This document shows, piece after piece, positions 16,773-29,832 of a stretch of 64,000 nt of DNA. The translations under genes and the position numbers were made by a program. The number at the start of each line of letters is the position of its first letter. The stretch's first letter is position 1. The stretch spans positions 82,400-146,399 of the forward strand of contig JAJEIY010000088.1 of NCBI GenBank assembly GCA_022828085.1, written 5' to 3'. The DNA is from Acidobacteriota bacterium. GTDB lineage: Bacteria > Acidobacteriota > Vicinamibacteria > Marinacidobacterales > Marinacidobacteraceae. Below the pieces are notes generated by a model that worked only from the letters and a program-made list of their open reading frames with translations, did not search any database and was not told the origin of the DNA.

Positions 16773-17950
16773 TGGCCGGGTCATCGGCCCCCGCGAGCGA
16801 AGAGGAGGTGGCCCGGGCGCTCCGGGCAGCGTCCGCGGCGGGCGAGGCGGTCGTCCTCCGGGGCGGCGGCACCCGCCTGGGACTGGGAGCCCCGGCGCGG
16901 ACCGATCGGATCGTGGACCTCCGCGGGCTGTCGGGGGTGATCGAGCACCACGTCAGCGACCTGACCGTCGAGGCCTGGGCCGGCACGACCGTCGGCGCGC
17001 TGAACCGCGAGCTCTTGCCCCACCGGCAACTGCTCGCGCTCGATCCGCCGCTCCCGGACCGGGCGACCCTCGGCGGCGTGATCGCGGCGGGCGATCCGGG
17101 GGTCCGGGTGGTCCCCGGCTCGCGGCCGCGGGATCTGCTGCTTGGCCTCTCGGCAGTGCTGGCCGGCGGGACGCGCATCCGATCGGGCGGACGCGTCGTG
17201 AAGAACGTGACGGGTTACGAGTTGACGAAGCTCTTCACGGGCTCGCTGGGGACCCTGGGGGCGATCACCCGGGTCACGCTCCGCCTCCGCGCGCGTCCCG
17301 AGGCCTCGCGCACGGTCGTCGCGAGCCTCCCGGTCGCCGACTCCGTGGATCAGTTCGCCGACAGGGTGCTGGCGGCCGCCGCCGCGGCGCCGGGTCCCGC
17401 GGCGGTTGCGGTCGTGCCTCCGGGAACCGGACTCCCCGGGCTCCCGGAAGACGGAGGGTTCCGCCTCGCCATCCGCTTCGAGGGGCTGCGCGAGGAGGCG
17501 GCCATGTCGCCTGCGTGCGTGGCGGAGGCCGCGGGAGGGGCCACGGAGGTCCTCGAGGGTCCCGCAGAGGAAACGTTCTGGGCGGGGGTTCGAGACTTCC
17601 CCGCGGTGGCGCCCGAGCGGCAGGGGACGCTCGGCGTCGCCGTCCATGGCCCGCCGCAGGCCCTGCTGCGCACGGCCTGGAGACTCGCCGCCTTCGGCCC
17701 TCCGTTCGCGTTCCCCGATCAGCGCCGCGCTATCGCCAGTATCCCGGGGACGGACTTCGAGGCGGCGCTCGGTGCGCTTCGGGAGGAGCCGGACGTCCGC
17801 GCCGTCGTCGAGACGGCGCCCGACGGCTGGAAGCGCGACAACGACGTCTTCCATCCCCCGCCGTCCGCGCAGGTCCGCGCGCTCTCGCGCCGGATCAAGG
17901 ATGCGCTCGACCCCACGGGGATTCTGGCTCCTGGACGGATGCCGTTCTGA
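16772..17950 (+). CDS. glcE: Glycolate oxidase subunit GlcE (FAD-binding)
   Basis: 392 residues. An N-terminal FAD-binding half domain (VVLRGGGTRLGLG, DLTVEAWAGTTVGALN, VKNVTGYELTKLFTGSLGTLG) is typical of GlcE, which is a shortened GlcD relative. The C-terminus ends in DALDPTGILAPGRMPF, the conserved closing motif. Works with GlcD and GlcF at the membrane. Begins at the GlcD stop (TGATG) and is followed by glcF after 37 bases. Confidence 0.92.
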   Translation: MAGSSAPASEEEVARALRAASAAGEAVVLRGGGTRLGLGAPARTDRIVDLRGLSGVIEHHVSDLTVEAWAGTTVGALNRELLPHRQLLALDPPLPDRATLGGVIAAGDPGVRVVPGSRPRDLLLGLSAVLAGGTRIRSGGRVVKNVTGYELTKLFTGSLGTLGAITRVTLRLRARPEASRTVVASLPVADSVDQFADRVLAAAAAAPGPAAVAVVPPGTGLPGLPEDGGFRLAIRFEGLREEAAMSPACVAEAAGGATEVLEGPAEETFWAGVRDFPAVAPERQGTLGVAVHGPPQALLRTAWRLAAFGPPFAFPDQRRAIASIPGTDFEAALGALREEPDVRAVVETAPDGWKRDNDVFHPPPSAQVRALSRRIKDALDPTGILAPGRMPF

Positions 17951-17987
17951 TGGGCGCCCGTTCCGCGTCCTCGCGTACATTGATCCG

Positions 17988-19262
17988 GTGACCCAGCCGA
18001 CCGCCGGTGAGGCCCTCCGGATCTACGAGAAGACTCTCGCCTGCGTCCATTGCGGTCTCTGCCTCCCGGCGTGTCCCGCCTACGAGAACGCGCCGCGGGA
18101 GTCGCTCGCCCCGCGTGGACAGGTCTTCAACGCCCGCGCCCTGCTGGAGGGCCGGCTGCCCGCCAGCGACGGCCTGGCCGAGGACCTCTACGAGTGCCTC
18201 GCCTGCCGCGGCTGCGAGACCGTCTGTCCGGCGGGAGTGGAGGTCGGCGCCATCGTCGAGGGCGTCCGGGGGCTGCTCGACGAGGAAGCGGTCGAGCCGC
18301 GCCGGGTGCGGGTGCTGAAGCGGTTCGCGCTCGGAGTGGTGGTGGCCCGGCCCGCGGTCCTGAAAGCGGCGATGTGGCTGCTCCGCGTCACCGGGCGCAT
18401 CGGGCTCCGCCGCCTCGTGCAACCGGTGCTGGCCCGCCTGGCGCCGAAGCTCGCGGCGCGCGAGCGGCTGCTCCCCGACGTCCCGGCGCGCGAGCGTTTC
18501 CCGGCGCGGATCTCCCCGCGCGGGGAGGCGCGCGGGACGGTGGCGCTCTTCCTCGGCTGCGTCGCGCCGCATCTCCGGCCGGAAACGACCCGGGCGGCGA
18601 TCGAGGCGCTTGCCGCGAACGGCTGGGAAGTGGTGATTCCCGAGCGCCAGGGATGCTGTGGCGCCCTCCACCTCCACGCCGGGCTGCCGGATCTGGCGCG
18701 GGGGCTGGCGCGCCGGAACCTGGCGGCGTTTCCGGACGATCTACCGGTGGTGACCACCGCCGCCGGCTGCGGCGCCGCGCTGTCGGAATACGGCGAGCTG
18801 CTGGATGCCGACCGACCGGCGGGCGCCTTCTCCCGGCGGGTGACGGATGTCTCGGCCTTCCTTTCGGAGAGCGGCTGCCGGCCCCCCGCCGCGGGCCCCC
18901 GGGAGACGCCGCTGCGGGTCGTCTACGACGCGCCCTGCCACCTCTTCCATGCCCAGCAGGTGCGCGAGGAGCCGCTACGAATCCTTCGGAGTCTGCCGGG
19001 CGTGGAACTCGTCACCGTCCGCGATCCCGAGCGCTGCTGCGGCTCCGCCGGGATCTACAACGTGACCCGGCACGAAACCTCGATGGCGGTCCTCGACCGG
19101 AAGATGGCGAACATCGCTCCCGCGAACCCCGACCTCATCGCCACCGGGAACATCGGCTGCCAACTGCAGCTCGCCGAGGGCGCCCGCCGCGCCGGCCTGA
19201 CCGCGGAAGTCGCCCACCCGGTCGAACTCCTCGCCGACGCCTACCGGCGCGAATCGGCCTGA
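17988..19262 (+). CDS. glcF: Glycolate oxidase iron-sulfur subunit GlcF
   Basis: 424 residues from a GTG. Two 4Fe-4S motifs are visible at the N-terminus: CVHCGLCLPACP (about residues 18-29) and CLACRGCETVCP (about 67-78). Two cysteine-rich CCG domains follow (QGCCGALHLHAG and ERCCGSAGIYN). The protein carries electrons from the flavin subunits towards the quinone pool. GTG was chosen because it is the first start after glcE that leads directly to the ferredoxin-like domain. Completes the glcDEF operon; no glcC regulator is seen nearby. Confidence 0.93.
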   Translation: MTQPTAGEALRIYEKTLACVHCGLCLPACPAYENAPRESLAPRGQVFNARALLEGRLPASDGLAEDLYECLACRGCETVCPAGVEVGAIVEGVRGLLDEEAVEPRRVRVLKRFALGVVVARPAVLKAAMWLLRVTGRIGLRRLVQPVLARLAPKLAARERLLPDVPARERFPARISPRGEARGTVALFLGCVAPHLRPETTRAAIEALAANGWEVVIPERQGCCGALHLHAGLPDLARGLARRNLAAFPDDLPVVTTAAGCGAALSEYGELLDADRPAGAFSRRVTDVSAFLSESGCRPPAAGPRETPLRVVYDAPCHLFHAQQVREEPLRILRSLPGVELVTVRDPERCCGSAGIYNVTRHETSMAVLDRKMANIAPANPDLIATGNIGCQLQLAEGARRAGLTAEVAHPVELLADAYRRESA

Positions 19263-19316
19263 CCGGCCAGCGGGCGCGACCTCCGCCGCCGTGGGGCCGA
19301 CGGTTCGCAAGAGTAT

Positions 19317-19374
19317 GAAGATGATGTAATTGTGCATGATTATCAGTCACGATAGAATCAAAATACACATCTTC
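19317..19374 (+). promoter_or_regulatory. AT-rich promoter region of the DUF4143 ATPase
   Basis: An AT-rich patch stands out in otherwise GC-rich sequence. It contains TTGTGC (19330-19335), a 17-base spacer and TAGAAT (19353-19358), a plausible sigma70-type promoter directed at the gene starting at 19396. Inverted repeat arms GAAGATG (19317-19323) and CATCTTC (19368-19374) flank the promoter and could be an operator or the edges of an insert. Confidence 0.5.
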
Positions 19375-19395
19375 TCGTGAGGAATTCCAACGGCT

Positions 19396-20616
19396 TTGCC
19401 TGATCCGCTCCTGTCGCGCCTGGCCGCCGCCGAACTCCAGGAATGCCTTCGGGTGATGCCGGCGGTGGTCGTGACCGGGCCGCGGCAGGCGGGCAAGACC
19501 ACTCTCTGCCGCCATCTGCTCCCGGGCTCCCGGAACTACGCGACCCTCGATGAAGCCGCCATCGCCATTGCCGCCCGGGAGAATCCGCGCGCCCTGCTCG
19601 ATGCTGCACCTCTGACGCTCGACGAGGTGCAGCGAGAGCCGCGGCTGCTCACCGACGTCAAGCTGGCGGTGGACCGCGATCGGACGCCGGGCCGCTTCCT
19701 GCTCACCGGCTCGGCGAACCTCCTCATGATGCGCCGCGTTTCGGAATCGCTCGCCGGCCGGGCCAGCTACCTCACCGTCTGGCCGATGACCCGCCGGGAA
19801 CAGCGCGGGCTCGGCCGGTGCGGCATCTGGGATGACCTGCTCCGCCTTTCCGGCCGCGAGTGGCTCGACGTCATCGCTTCCCAGCCCCATGAACCCGACG
19901 ACTGGCGGGCGCTCGCCCGCCGCGGCGGCTACCCCGTCCCCGCCCTCCAACTCGCGGGCGGAAAGGCGCGCGCCCGCTGGTTCGACGGGTACGAGAACAC
20001 GTACATCGGACGCGATGTCCGGGACCTCGCCGAGGTTGCCTCGTTGACCGACTATCGCCGCACCATGCGAGCGGCGGTGCTCCGGCTCGGACAGGTCACG
20101 AACCAGACCGAACTCGGTCGCGACATCGGCCTTCCGCAATCCACCGTCCGGAGGTATCTGAACCTCCTGGAGACCTCCTATCTGCTGGTCCGGCTGCCAG
20201 CCTGTGCCGTCAACCGGACGAAGCGCCTCATCAAGGCGCCGAAGCTCTACTGGAGCGACACGGGGCTTGCCCTGCACCTTGCCGGAAGCCCCGAACCCGA
20301 AGGCGCACACCTCGAGAACCTGATCCTGAACGACCTCCTCGCATGGCGCGATTCCGACATCCGGCGCGCCGAACTCTGCTATTGGCGAACCACGACCGGC
20401 GCCAAGGTGGACTTCGTGATCGAAACCCCCGAGCGCCTGCTGCCCGTCGAGGTCAAGGCCACCGCGACACCCCGCGTGCGCGACGCGCGGCATCTCCTCA
20501 CGTTCCGCGGCGAGTACGGCGCAAAAGCGCTCCCCGGATTACTGCTCCATGCCGGCGACCGGATCGAGTGGATCGCGCCGGGCGTCCTCGCCGCGCCGTG
20601 GTGGCGGGTGATCTGA
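19396..20616 (+). CDS. AAA-type ATPase with DUF4143 domain
   Basis: 406 residues from a TTG. The N-terminus has a Walker A (GPRQAGKTTL, about residues 29-38), the acidic strand LDEVQ and sensor-like LLTGSANLLMMRR. The C-terminal half has the DUF4143 pattern (DRDV-like GRDVRDLAEV, a winged-helix region with STVRRYLNLLETSYL, then KLYWSDTGLALHL and a PD-(D/E)xK-like tail with DFVIETPERLLPVEVKAT). This tail matches the nuclease-like fold described for DUF4143 proteins. These genes are widespread, often horizontally acquired and of unknown role. Its own AT-rich promoter, unlike the local base use, supports acquisition. Confidence 0.87.
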   Translation: MPDPLLSRLAAAELQECLRVMPAVVVTGPRQAGKTTLCRHLLPGSRNYATLDEAAIAIAARENPRALLDAAPLTLDEVQREPRLLTDVKLAVDRDRTPGRFLLTGSANLLMMRRVSESLAGRASYLTVWPMTRREQRGLGRCGIWDDLLRLSGREWLDVIASQPHEPDDWRALARRGGYPVPALQLAGGKARARWFDGYENTYIGRDVRDLAEVASLTDYRRTMRAAVLRLGQVTNQTELGRDIGLPQSTVRRYLNLLETSYLLVRLPACAVNRTKRLIKAPKLYWSDTGLALHLAGSPEPEGAHLENLILNDLLAWRDSDIRRAELCYWRTTTGAKVDFVIETPERLLPVEVKATATPRVRDARHLLTFRGEYGAKALPGLLLHAGDRIEWIAPGVLAAPWWRVI

Positions 20617-20619
20617 GGG

Positions 20620-22176
20620 CTACCGTCCCTTCCGGGGCAGCTTCTCGTCCGCCATCGCCGCGTGGTAGACGAAGGCCGCCACCACCACCGCGTTCTTCTT
20701 GAGGTCGTCGATCGGCAGGGTGTCGTAGAAGTCGAGGTTCGTGTGGCCGCCGGTGCCGCCCACCCGCGCCTGCAGGAACTGGAAACCCGGCAGCCCCGCG
20801 TCGTCGAACGCCACGTGGTCGGTGCTGCCCACGCTCGCGGGCGCCAGCGTCGTCATCCCGAAGTCGTGGAAGGGCGCCATCCACGCTTCGAAGATCGGAC
20901 GCACGTGCTCGTTCTCCTGGAGCCAGACGCCCCGGTAGCGGCCGGGGCCGTAGTCCTGGTTGAAGTACGCGGAGAAGTCGTCGTAGCCGGGTTTCGTCCC
21001 CGTCTCCCGATCGCCGAAGTGCTGCTTCACGTAGGCCCGCGACCCGAAGATGCCCTGTTCCTCCCCTGACCAGAGCGCGATCCGGATGGTCCGGCGCGGT
21101 TCGGCGCCGACCGCCTTCAGGATGCGCATCGCCTCCAGCATCACCGCCACGCCGGCACTGTTGTCGCTGGCGTTGGGGCTCGCGTGCCAGGTGTCGAAGT
21201 GGGCGCCGAGCATCACCAGTTCGTGGGCGAGGTCGGTGCCCGGGATCTCGCCCAGGACGTTCCGGGCCTCGCTCGCCGCCGCGCCGTGCCGGTTCCGGAC
21301 CTCCAGCTCGACGGTGACGGGGACTTCGCGCCGCCGGATCCGGTACATCCGGTTGTAGTGCCCCGGGGTGACGGCGATGATCGGCAGCGAAGACAGCGTG
21401 GCTTCGCGGTCCCACATGTCCACCTTGGCGCCGGGGCGCGCGAACCCGCGGACGGCCCCCGGCCAGCCGCTCCGTGATTCCAGGACCGCCGCGGCGCCCT
21501 GCTCGACATAGAACTCGAGTCGTTCCACCGGACTCAGGACGTCCGGGTGCGGCGGAAGGTCCGCGTACTTGCTCCTGAAGAGCGGGTCCGCCGCCAGCCG
21601 CGGCAGCACGTTCGCCGCGAGCTGCTCCATCTCCGCATCCGAGCGTTCCGGCCTCCCGGTGGCGAACCGGGTCCGGTCCACCGCCGCCGGGGGCGTCGAG
21701 AGGACCGCCTTCCCCCGGAGTGTCCCGCGCAGAGCCTCGAGGTCGCCGCGCGTCCGCACGTCGGCGATGACGACCTCCAGCGTCTCGAGCCCCTCCGTCC
21801 CCGGCGTGTGCGCGATGGGATAGCCGACCAGCGTCTGGTACGCCGGTTCCCGCATGTGCAGCGAGAAGTACTCGTTGTCCCAGCTCGCCCCGTAGTTCAT
21901 GAAGGGCTCGCGGACCGTGTTCACGAGCCCGATCTCGGCCATCTCCTCGAGCACCCAGCGCTGGGCCCGGTCCATCGCCGCCGAGTTGGTGAGCCGGCCC
22001 CCGATCACGTCGGTCATGTACGACAGGGTGTCCGGCAACTGGGAGCGGTGGAGTCCCTCCTCCCGGATCTTCGCGACCATCTCCCGGTCCACGGGGAAGG
22101 GGTCCTGGGCCGCGGCGGTGGTGACGCCGAAGACCGCCGCGCCCGCGATCGACGCCCGGATCAGGTACTGCCTCAT
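20620..22176 (-). CDS. Secreted M28 family metallopeptidase with PA domain
   Basis: 518 residues with a signal peptide ending near TTAAAQ. A PA-like insert (residues about 115-250) precedes the zinc peptidase core. Metal ligands typical of M28 are visible: LGAHFDTWH, ASDNSAGVAV, SGEEQGIFGSRAY (catalytic Glu pair), GSTDHVAFDDAGLP and a C-terminal His in GGTGGHTNLDFYD. Likely a periplasmic or secreted aminopeptidase or carboxypeptidase. The gene converges on the DUF4143 ATPase with only 3 bases between stops. Confidence 0.9.
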   Translation of the reverse strand: MRQYLIRASIAGAAVFGVTTAAAQDPFPVDREMVAKIREEGLHRSQLPDTLSYMTDVIGGRLTNSAAMDRAQRWVLEEMAEIGLVNTVREPFMNYGASWDNEYFSLHMREPAYQTLVGYPIAHTPGTEGLETLEVVIADVRTRGDLEALRGTLRGKAVLSTPPAAVDRTRFATGRPERSDAEMEQLAANVLPRLAADPLFRSKYADLPPHPDVLSPVERLEFYVEQGAAAVLESRSGWPGAVRGFARPGAKVDMWDREATLSSLPIIAVTPGHYNRMYRIRRREVPVTVELEVRNRHGAAASEARNVLGEIPGTDLAHELVMLGAHFDTWHASPNASDNSAGVAVMLEAMRILKAVGAEPRRTIRIALWSGEEQGIFGSRAYVKQHFGDRETGTKPGYDDFSAYFNQDYGPGRYRGVWLQENEHVRPIFEAWMAPFHDFGMTTLAPASVGSTDHVAFDDAGLPGFQFLQARVGGTGGHTNLDFYDTLPIDDLKKNAVVVAAFVYHAAMADEKLPRKGR

Positions 22177-22285
22177 GTTCGCCTCCGATCCGCGGCCCGG
22201 GCGCGGTCGGCGCGGGCCCGCGGGTCAGCGGAGAGGGTACTTTCGGGGCCCCCGCCGCAGGAATGGCGCGCCCTAGAATGGGTCG

Positions 22286-22981
22286 GTGAACGGATCGCGG
22301 GACGCCGATGAACGGGTTGCGCCCCGCGGGACGGCCTCGCTCCGCCGGAGCCGGGAGGCCGAGGTGCAGGAAGCACCCCGGCCTGGGGTGGCGGGACCGC
22401 CGGCGACGGTTGCCGCAGGCCGGCACATCCTGGGGGAGGGCCGGCGGCACGTCGCCACGAGCCGGACGACGGCCTTTCGGGCCGCGGTCTTCGGGATCAA
22501 CGACGGCCTGGTCTCCAACACGGCGCTGATCCTGGGCGTGGGCGGGGCGACCGACGATTCCGGCTTCGTGCTGCTGGCCGGCGCCGCCGGTCTGATCGCC
22601 GGGTCCCTCTCCATGGCGGCCGGCGAGTACCTGTCGGTGCGCTCCCAGGTGGAGATGCTGGAGAGGCAGTTCGCGCGCGAGGAACCGGGGATCGGCGCCG
22701 GTGACGTGGATTCACCCTTTGCGGCCGCCATCTCCTCCTTCCTGAGCTTCGCGGTCGGCGCCGCCGTGCCGCTTCTCCCGTTCGCGGTCACGGGGGGGAC
22801 GGCGGCGCTCGCCGTCGGGGCGTCGCTGGCGGTCCTGGCGCTGTTTCTCGCCGGCGTCGCCACCAGCCTGTTCACCGGACGCGGCGCAATCCGCAGCGGT
22901 CTCCGGATGGCCGCCATCGGCGGGGGCGCGGCGGCCGTGACCCACGTCGTGGGCCGCCTGTTCGGCGTCGCGATCGGCTGA
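22286..22981 (+). CDS. VIT1/CCC1-type iron or manganese transporter
   Basis: 231 residues from a GTG. The first 50 residues are polar and not conserved-looking. The core starts AAVFGINDGLVSNTALILGVGGA, the signature first helix of VIT/CCC1 exporters, followed by SLSMAAGEYLSVRSQ, with the conserved Met, Glu and Tyr of the metal path. Between helices 2 and 3 only about 25 residues are present, so the usual helical cytosolic metal-binding domain is largely missing. Such short forms occur among bacterial VIT-like proteins. Probably moves Fe2+ or Mn2+ out of the cytosol. Lies just before two catalase-peroxidase genes, consistent with iron and peroxide stress. Confidence 0.85.
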   Translation: MNGSRDADERVAPRGTASLRRSREAEVQEAPRPGVAGPPATVAAGRHILGEGRRHVATSRTTAFRAAVFGINDGLVSNTALILGVGGATDDSGFVLLAGAAGLIAGSLSMAAGEYLSVRSQVEMLERQFAREEPGIGAGDVDSPFAAAISSFLSFAVGAAVPLLPFAVTGGTAALAVGASLAVLALFLAGVATSLFTGRGAIRSGLRMAAIGGGAAAVTHVVGRLFGVAIG

Positions 22982-23044
22982 TTCGCGGCCTGTCGTTGGT
23001 AAGATCATCGGCTGCTTTCGGCTAGCCCGCTCGATGCGGTCTGA

Positions 23045-27527
<4,483 letters not shown>

Positions 27528-27559
27528 TCAGGGACCGCCGACCTCCAGACCGGCGGCGC

Positions 27560-27614
27560 GCCGGCTTGGAACGCCGGTCTCCGACCGGCACGCGCGGTGC
27601 TCCGCACCGCGCAC
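27560..27614 (+). repeat. Double-hairpin element after the exported katG
   Basis: Stems CCGGT/ACCGG and GCGCGGTGC/GCACCGCGC. It begins 33 bases after the katG stop. Its core is identical to the copy 120 bases further on. Confidence 0.85.
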
Positions 27615-27681
27615 GTCGTCACCCCACGCGGGAAGACGGCTCCCGTCTCGGCGTGGAGGTCAACGGCGCGGGTAACGCGTA

Positions 27682-27734
27682 CGGCTTGGAACGCCGGTCT
27701 CCGACCGGCACGCGCGGTGCTCCGCACCGCGCAC
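27682..27734 (+). repeat. Second identical double-hairpin element after katG
   Basis: Same orientation and same core sequence as the element at 27560-27614, with unrelated sequence between. The spacer 27528-27768 holds no gene. Confidence 0.85.
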
Positions 27735-27768
27735 GGCGCAACGCTCGTCAGCCCGACAGGTCCCCCCC

Positions 27769-28485
27769 TCAGCGCGCGTCCGTCACCAGCCGCCGCCCGT
27801 TCAGCGGCTGCACCGGCCGGTTGTTGACCGGGAAGAGCGCGCTGAACGCCTCGATCTGTCCCCGCGAGGCCGTCACCGGCTCGGTCATCACCAGCCAGGA
27901 CACCCCCTCGCCGCAGGGCGGCGTGGTGAGCGAACCCCGATAACGCCAGGTCGTCCGCCGCTCGGGGAGGAGCGCGTTCGCGTCCACCGTCCCCGCAACC
28001 AGCGCGGCGGGTCCCGCCTCCGCCGGCAGCTGACGCCAGACCGGCGCCAGGGCCTCGTTCGCGGCGCCCTCCTCAAGAAACACGCCAACGACCGCGAGCG
28101 CACCGTTGGCGTCGGCGTGGACCAGGTGCAGTTCCAACGGGAAGTCCGCGCCGTCCACGGTGTGCTCGCTCCGGTGGTGGAAGTGAAACTGGTTGAGCGC
28201 GTAGCGCGTCCCGTCGAGGACGATGCCGCTCCCGGCCTGGTAGTCCACCTGGATGCTGTGGCCGTTGTTCTGGATCGAGATCGGGCTCGGCGCGTACTCG
28301 AAGCCGATCTCGGACAGGGCTTCCCGTTCGGCGCCCGTCAGATCGATCGGCGACTGCTCCCGGCCGTTGCTGCACACGCCGAACGCAGGGTCCAGCGAAC
28401 CCCAGTGGTCAGGGCCGAGCCCGCCCTCATATCCCCACTGCGGCCCTTCGGCGATCATGACGGCGTTTCGGTCGACAAGGGTCAT
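27769..28485 (-). CDS. Alpha-class carbonic anhydrase without a signal peptide
   Basis: 238 residues from the ATG at 28485, which follows a GGGGGAGGA purine run. Zinc ligands are the two His of QFHFHHRSEH and the third in ELHLVH. GSLTTPPC carries the proton-relay Thr, and SPIDL is the usual N-terminal marker. Cys in GVCSNG and in TPPCGEG match the disulfide found in exported alpha enzymes. Catalyses reversible CO2 hydration. Alpha enzymes are normally periplasmic, but neither this start nor the open extension to 28545 encodes a signal peptide. Divergent from the sterol reductase gene, whose ATG is 80 bases away. Confidence 0.92.
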   Translation of the reverse strand: MTLVDRNAVMIAEGPQWGYEGGLGPDHWGSLDPAFGVCSNGREQSPIDLTGAEREALSEIGFEYAPSPISIQNNGHSIQVDYQAGSGIVLDGTRYALNQFHFHHRSEHTVDGADFPLELHLVHADANGALAVVGVFLEEGAANEALAPVWRQLPAEAGPAALVAGTVDANALLPERRTTWRYRGSLTTPPCGEGVSWLVMTEPVTASRGQIEAFSALFPVNNRPVQPLNGRRLVTDAR

Positions 28486-28565
28486 TCCTCCCCCGTGCGT
28501 AGTGTGTAATTGATCTCCTCGATGCCCGGCGATGCGGCCGGGCACTGGGGAAGGGGGATGCGGTC

Positions 28566-29702
28566 ATGATCGAGTGGCTCGGCGTCGGCCACCTTTTCGA
28601 ACTGTCCGGGACGGAGAAGATCCTGGGGTTCCTCACCCCGCTGTTGGTCTTCGCCGCATTCGCCCTGGCGCAGCTCATCCTGCCGGGACGGTGGGTCCCC
28701 GGTTACGTCATCGATCCGGAGACCGGAGAACCCCGCAAGTACCGGCTGAACGGCCTGCTGGTCTTCGTGATCGCGCTGCTCGTGTGGGCCTTCGAGCTCA
28801 CCGGGATGCCGCGGGACTGGTTCTACCGCTCCTCGCTCTACGCCGTCGCCGGCGGAACGGTTCTCACCATCATCTTCACGGTCCTGGCGGTGTTCAGCCA
28901 GCCGGAGGGCAAGGTCAAGAGCCGGTTCCTGGCGTGGTGGTTCGGACGGGCGCAGGAGCTGCAGTTCTTCAACCACCGCTTCGACGTGAAGATGTGGTTC
29001 TACGTCGTCGGCGGGACGATGCTGTCGCTCAACGCCCTGTCCGGGGCCGTCTACCACTACGAGCTCTTTGGCGAGGACTCCAACCCGGGCGTCTTCGTGT
29101 ACGCGGGCTTCTTCACGTTCTACGTCCTGGATTACTTCATCTTCGAGCGCGTCCAGCTCTACACCTACGACCTGATCCACGAGAACGTCGGCTTCAAGCT
29201 CTTCTGGGGCGGCCTCATCGTCTACGGGTGGATGTTCATCCTCCCGCTCTGGGGCATGGCCGTGGTCCCGAACCCGGGGTTTTCGCCGGCGGCGACGAAC
29301 GTCTGGCTCGTCGGGACGGTGGCGATGTTCCTCTTCGGCTGGGGCATCTCGCGCGGCGCCAACCTGCAGAAGTACACCTTCAAGCGCTGGCCCGACCGCG
29401 CGTTCCTGGGCATCGAGCCCGAGGTCATCGAGGCCGGCGACCGCAGGATCCTCTGCAGCGGTTTCTGGGGCGTCGCCCGCCACTTCAACTACCTGGGCGA
29501 GGGGTTCCTCGCGCTGTCGATCGCCCTGATCTTCGGCCACTTCACGAACTTCTGGGCCTGGACCTACTTCATCTTCATCGTCTCCATGTTCACCTACCGC
29601 CAACGCGACGACGACGCGCACTGCGCCCAAAAGTACGGCCCCGAGAAGTGGGCCGAGTATCAGGCCCGGGTGAAGTACCGGATCGTCCCCGGCCTCTACT
29701 GA
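28566..29702 (+). CDS. ERG4/ERG24-type sterol (C14 or C7) reductase homologue
   Basis: 378 residues with about ten membrane helices. Two family signatures are clear near the C-terminus: CSGFWGVARHFNYLGE, which in sterol reductases lines the NADPH and sterol site, and RDDDAHCAQKYGPEKWAEYQ followed by VKYRIVPGLY at the end. Eukaryotic members reduce the C14 or C7 double bond of sterol intermediates; a few bacteria encode homologues, some in sterol-making species. No other sterol gene (squalene epoxidase, oxidosqualene cyclase, C14 demethylase) is in this window, so the substrate could be a sterol, a related isoprenoid or a scavenged compound. It is monocistronic and followed by a hairpin element and the first motif array. 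Confidence 0.88.
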   Translation: MIEWLGVGHLFELSGTEKILGFLTPLLVFAAFALAQLILPGRWVPGYVIDPETGEPRKYRLNGLLVFVIALLVWAFELTGMPRDWFYRSSLYAVAGGTVLTIIFTVLAVFSQPEGKVKSRFLAWWFGRAQELQFFNHRFDVKMWFYVVGGTMLSLNALSGAVYHYELFGEDSNPGVFVYAGFFTFYVLDYFIFERVQLYTYDLIHENVGFKLFWGGLIVYGWMFILPLWGMAVVPNPGFSPAATNVWLVGTVAMFLFGWGISRGANLQKYTFKRWPDRAFLGIEPEVIEAGDRRILCSGFWGVARHFNYLGEGFLALSIALIFGHFTNFWAWTYFIFIVSMFTYRQRDDDAHCAQKYGPEKWAEYQARVKYRIVPGLY

Positions 29703-29736
29703 GCGCCGGCTGGGACGTTGTCCCGCAGGATGGCGT

Positions 29737-29790
29737 GCCGGCTTGGAATGCCGGTCTCCGACCGGCACGCGCGGCGCTCGGCGCCGCGCA
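29737..29790 (+). repeat. Double-hairpin element after the sterol reductase gene
   Basis: Begins 35 bases after the stop. First stem CCGGT/ACCGG; second stem GCGCGGCGC/GCGCCGCGC, differing from the katG copies (GCGCGGTGC/GCACCGCGC) at one base pair that has changed on both sides. Confidence 0.85.
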
Positions 29791-29832
29791 TGTCGTGACC
29801 CCACCCAGCCCCACGACGGCGCCGATCCCGAA

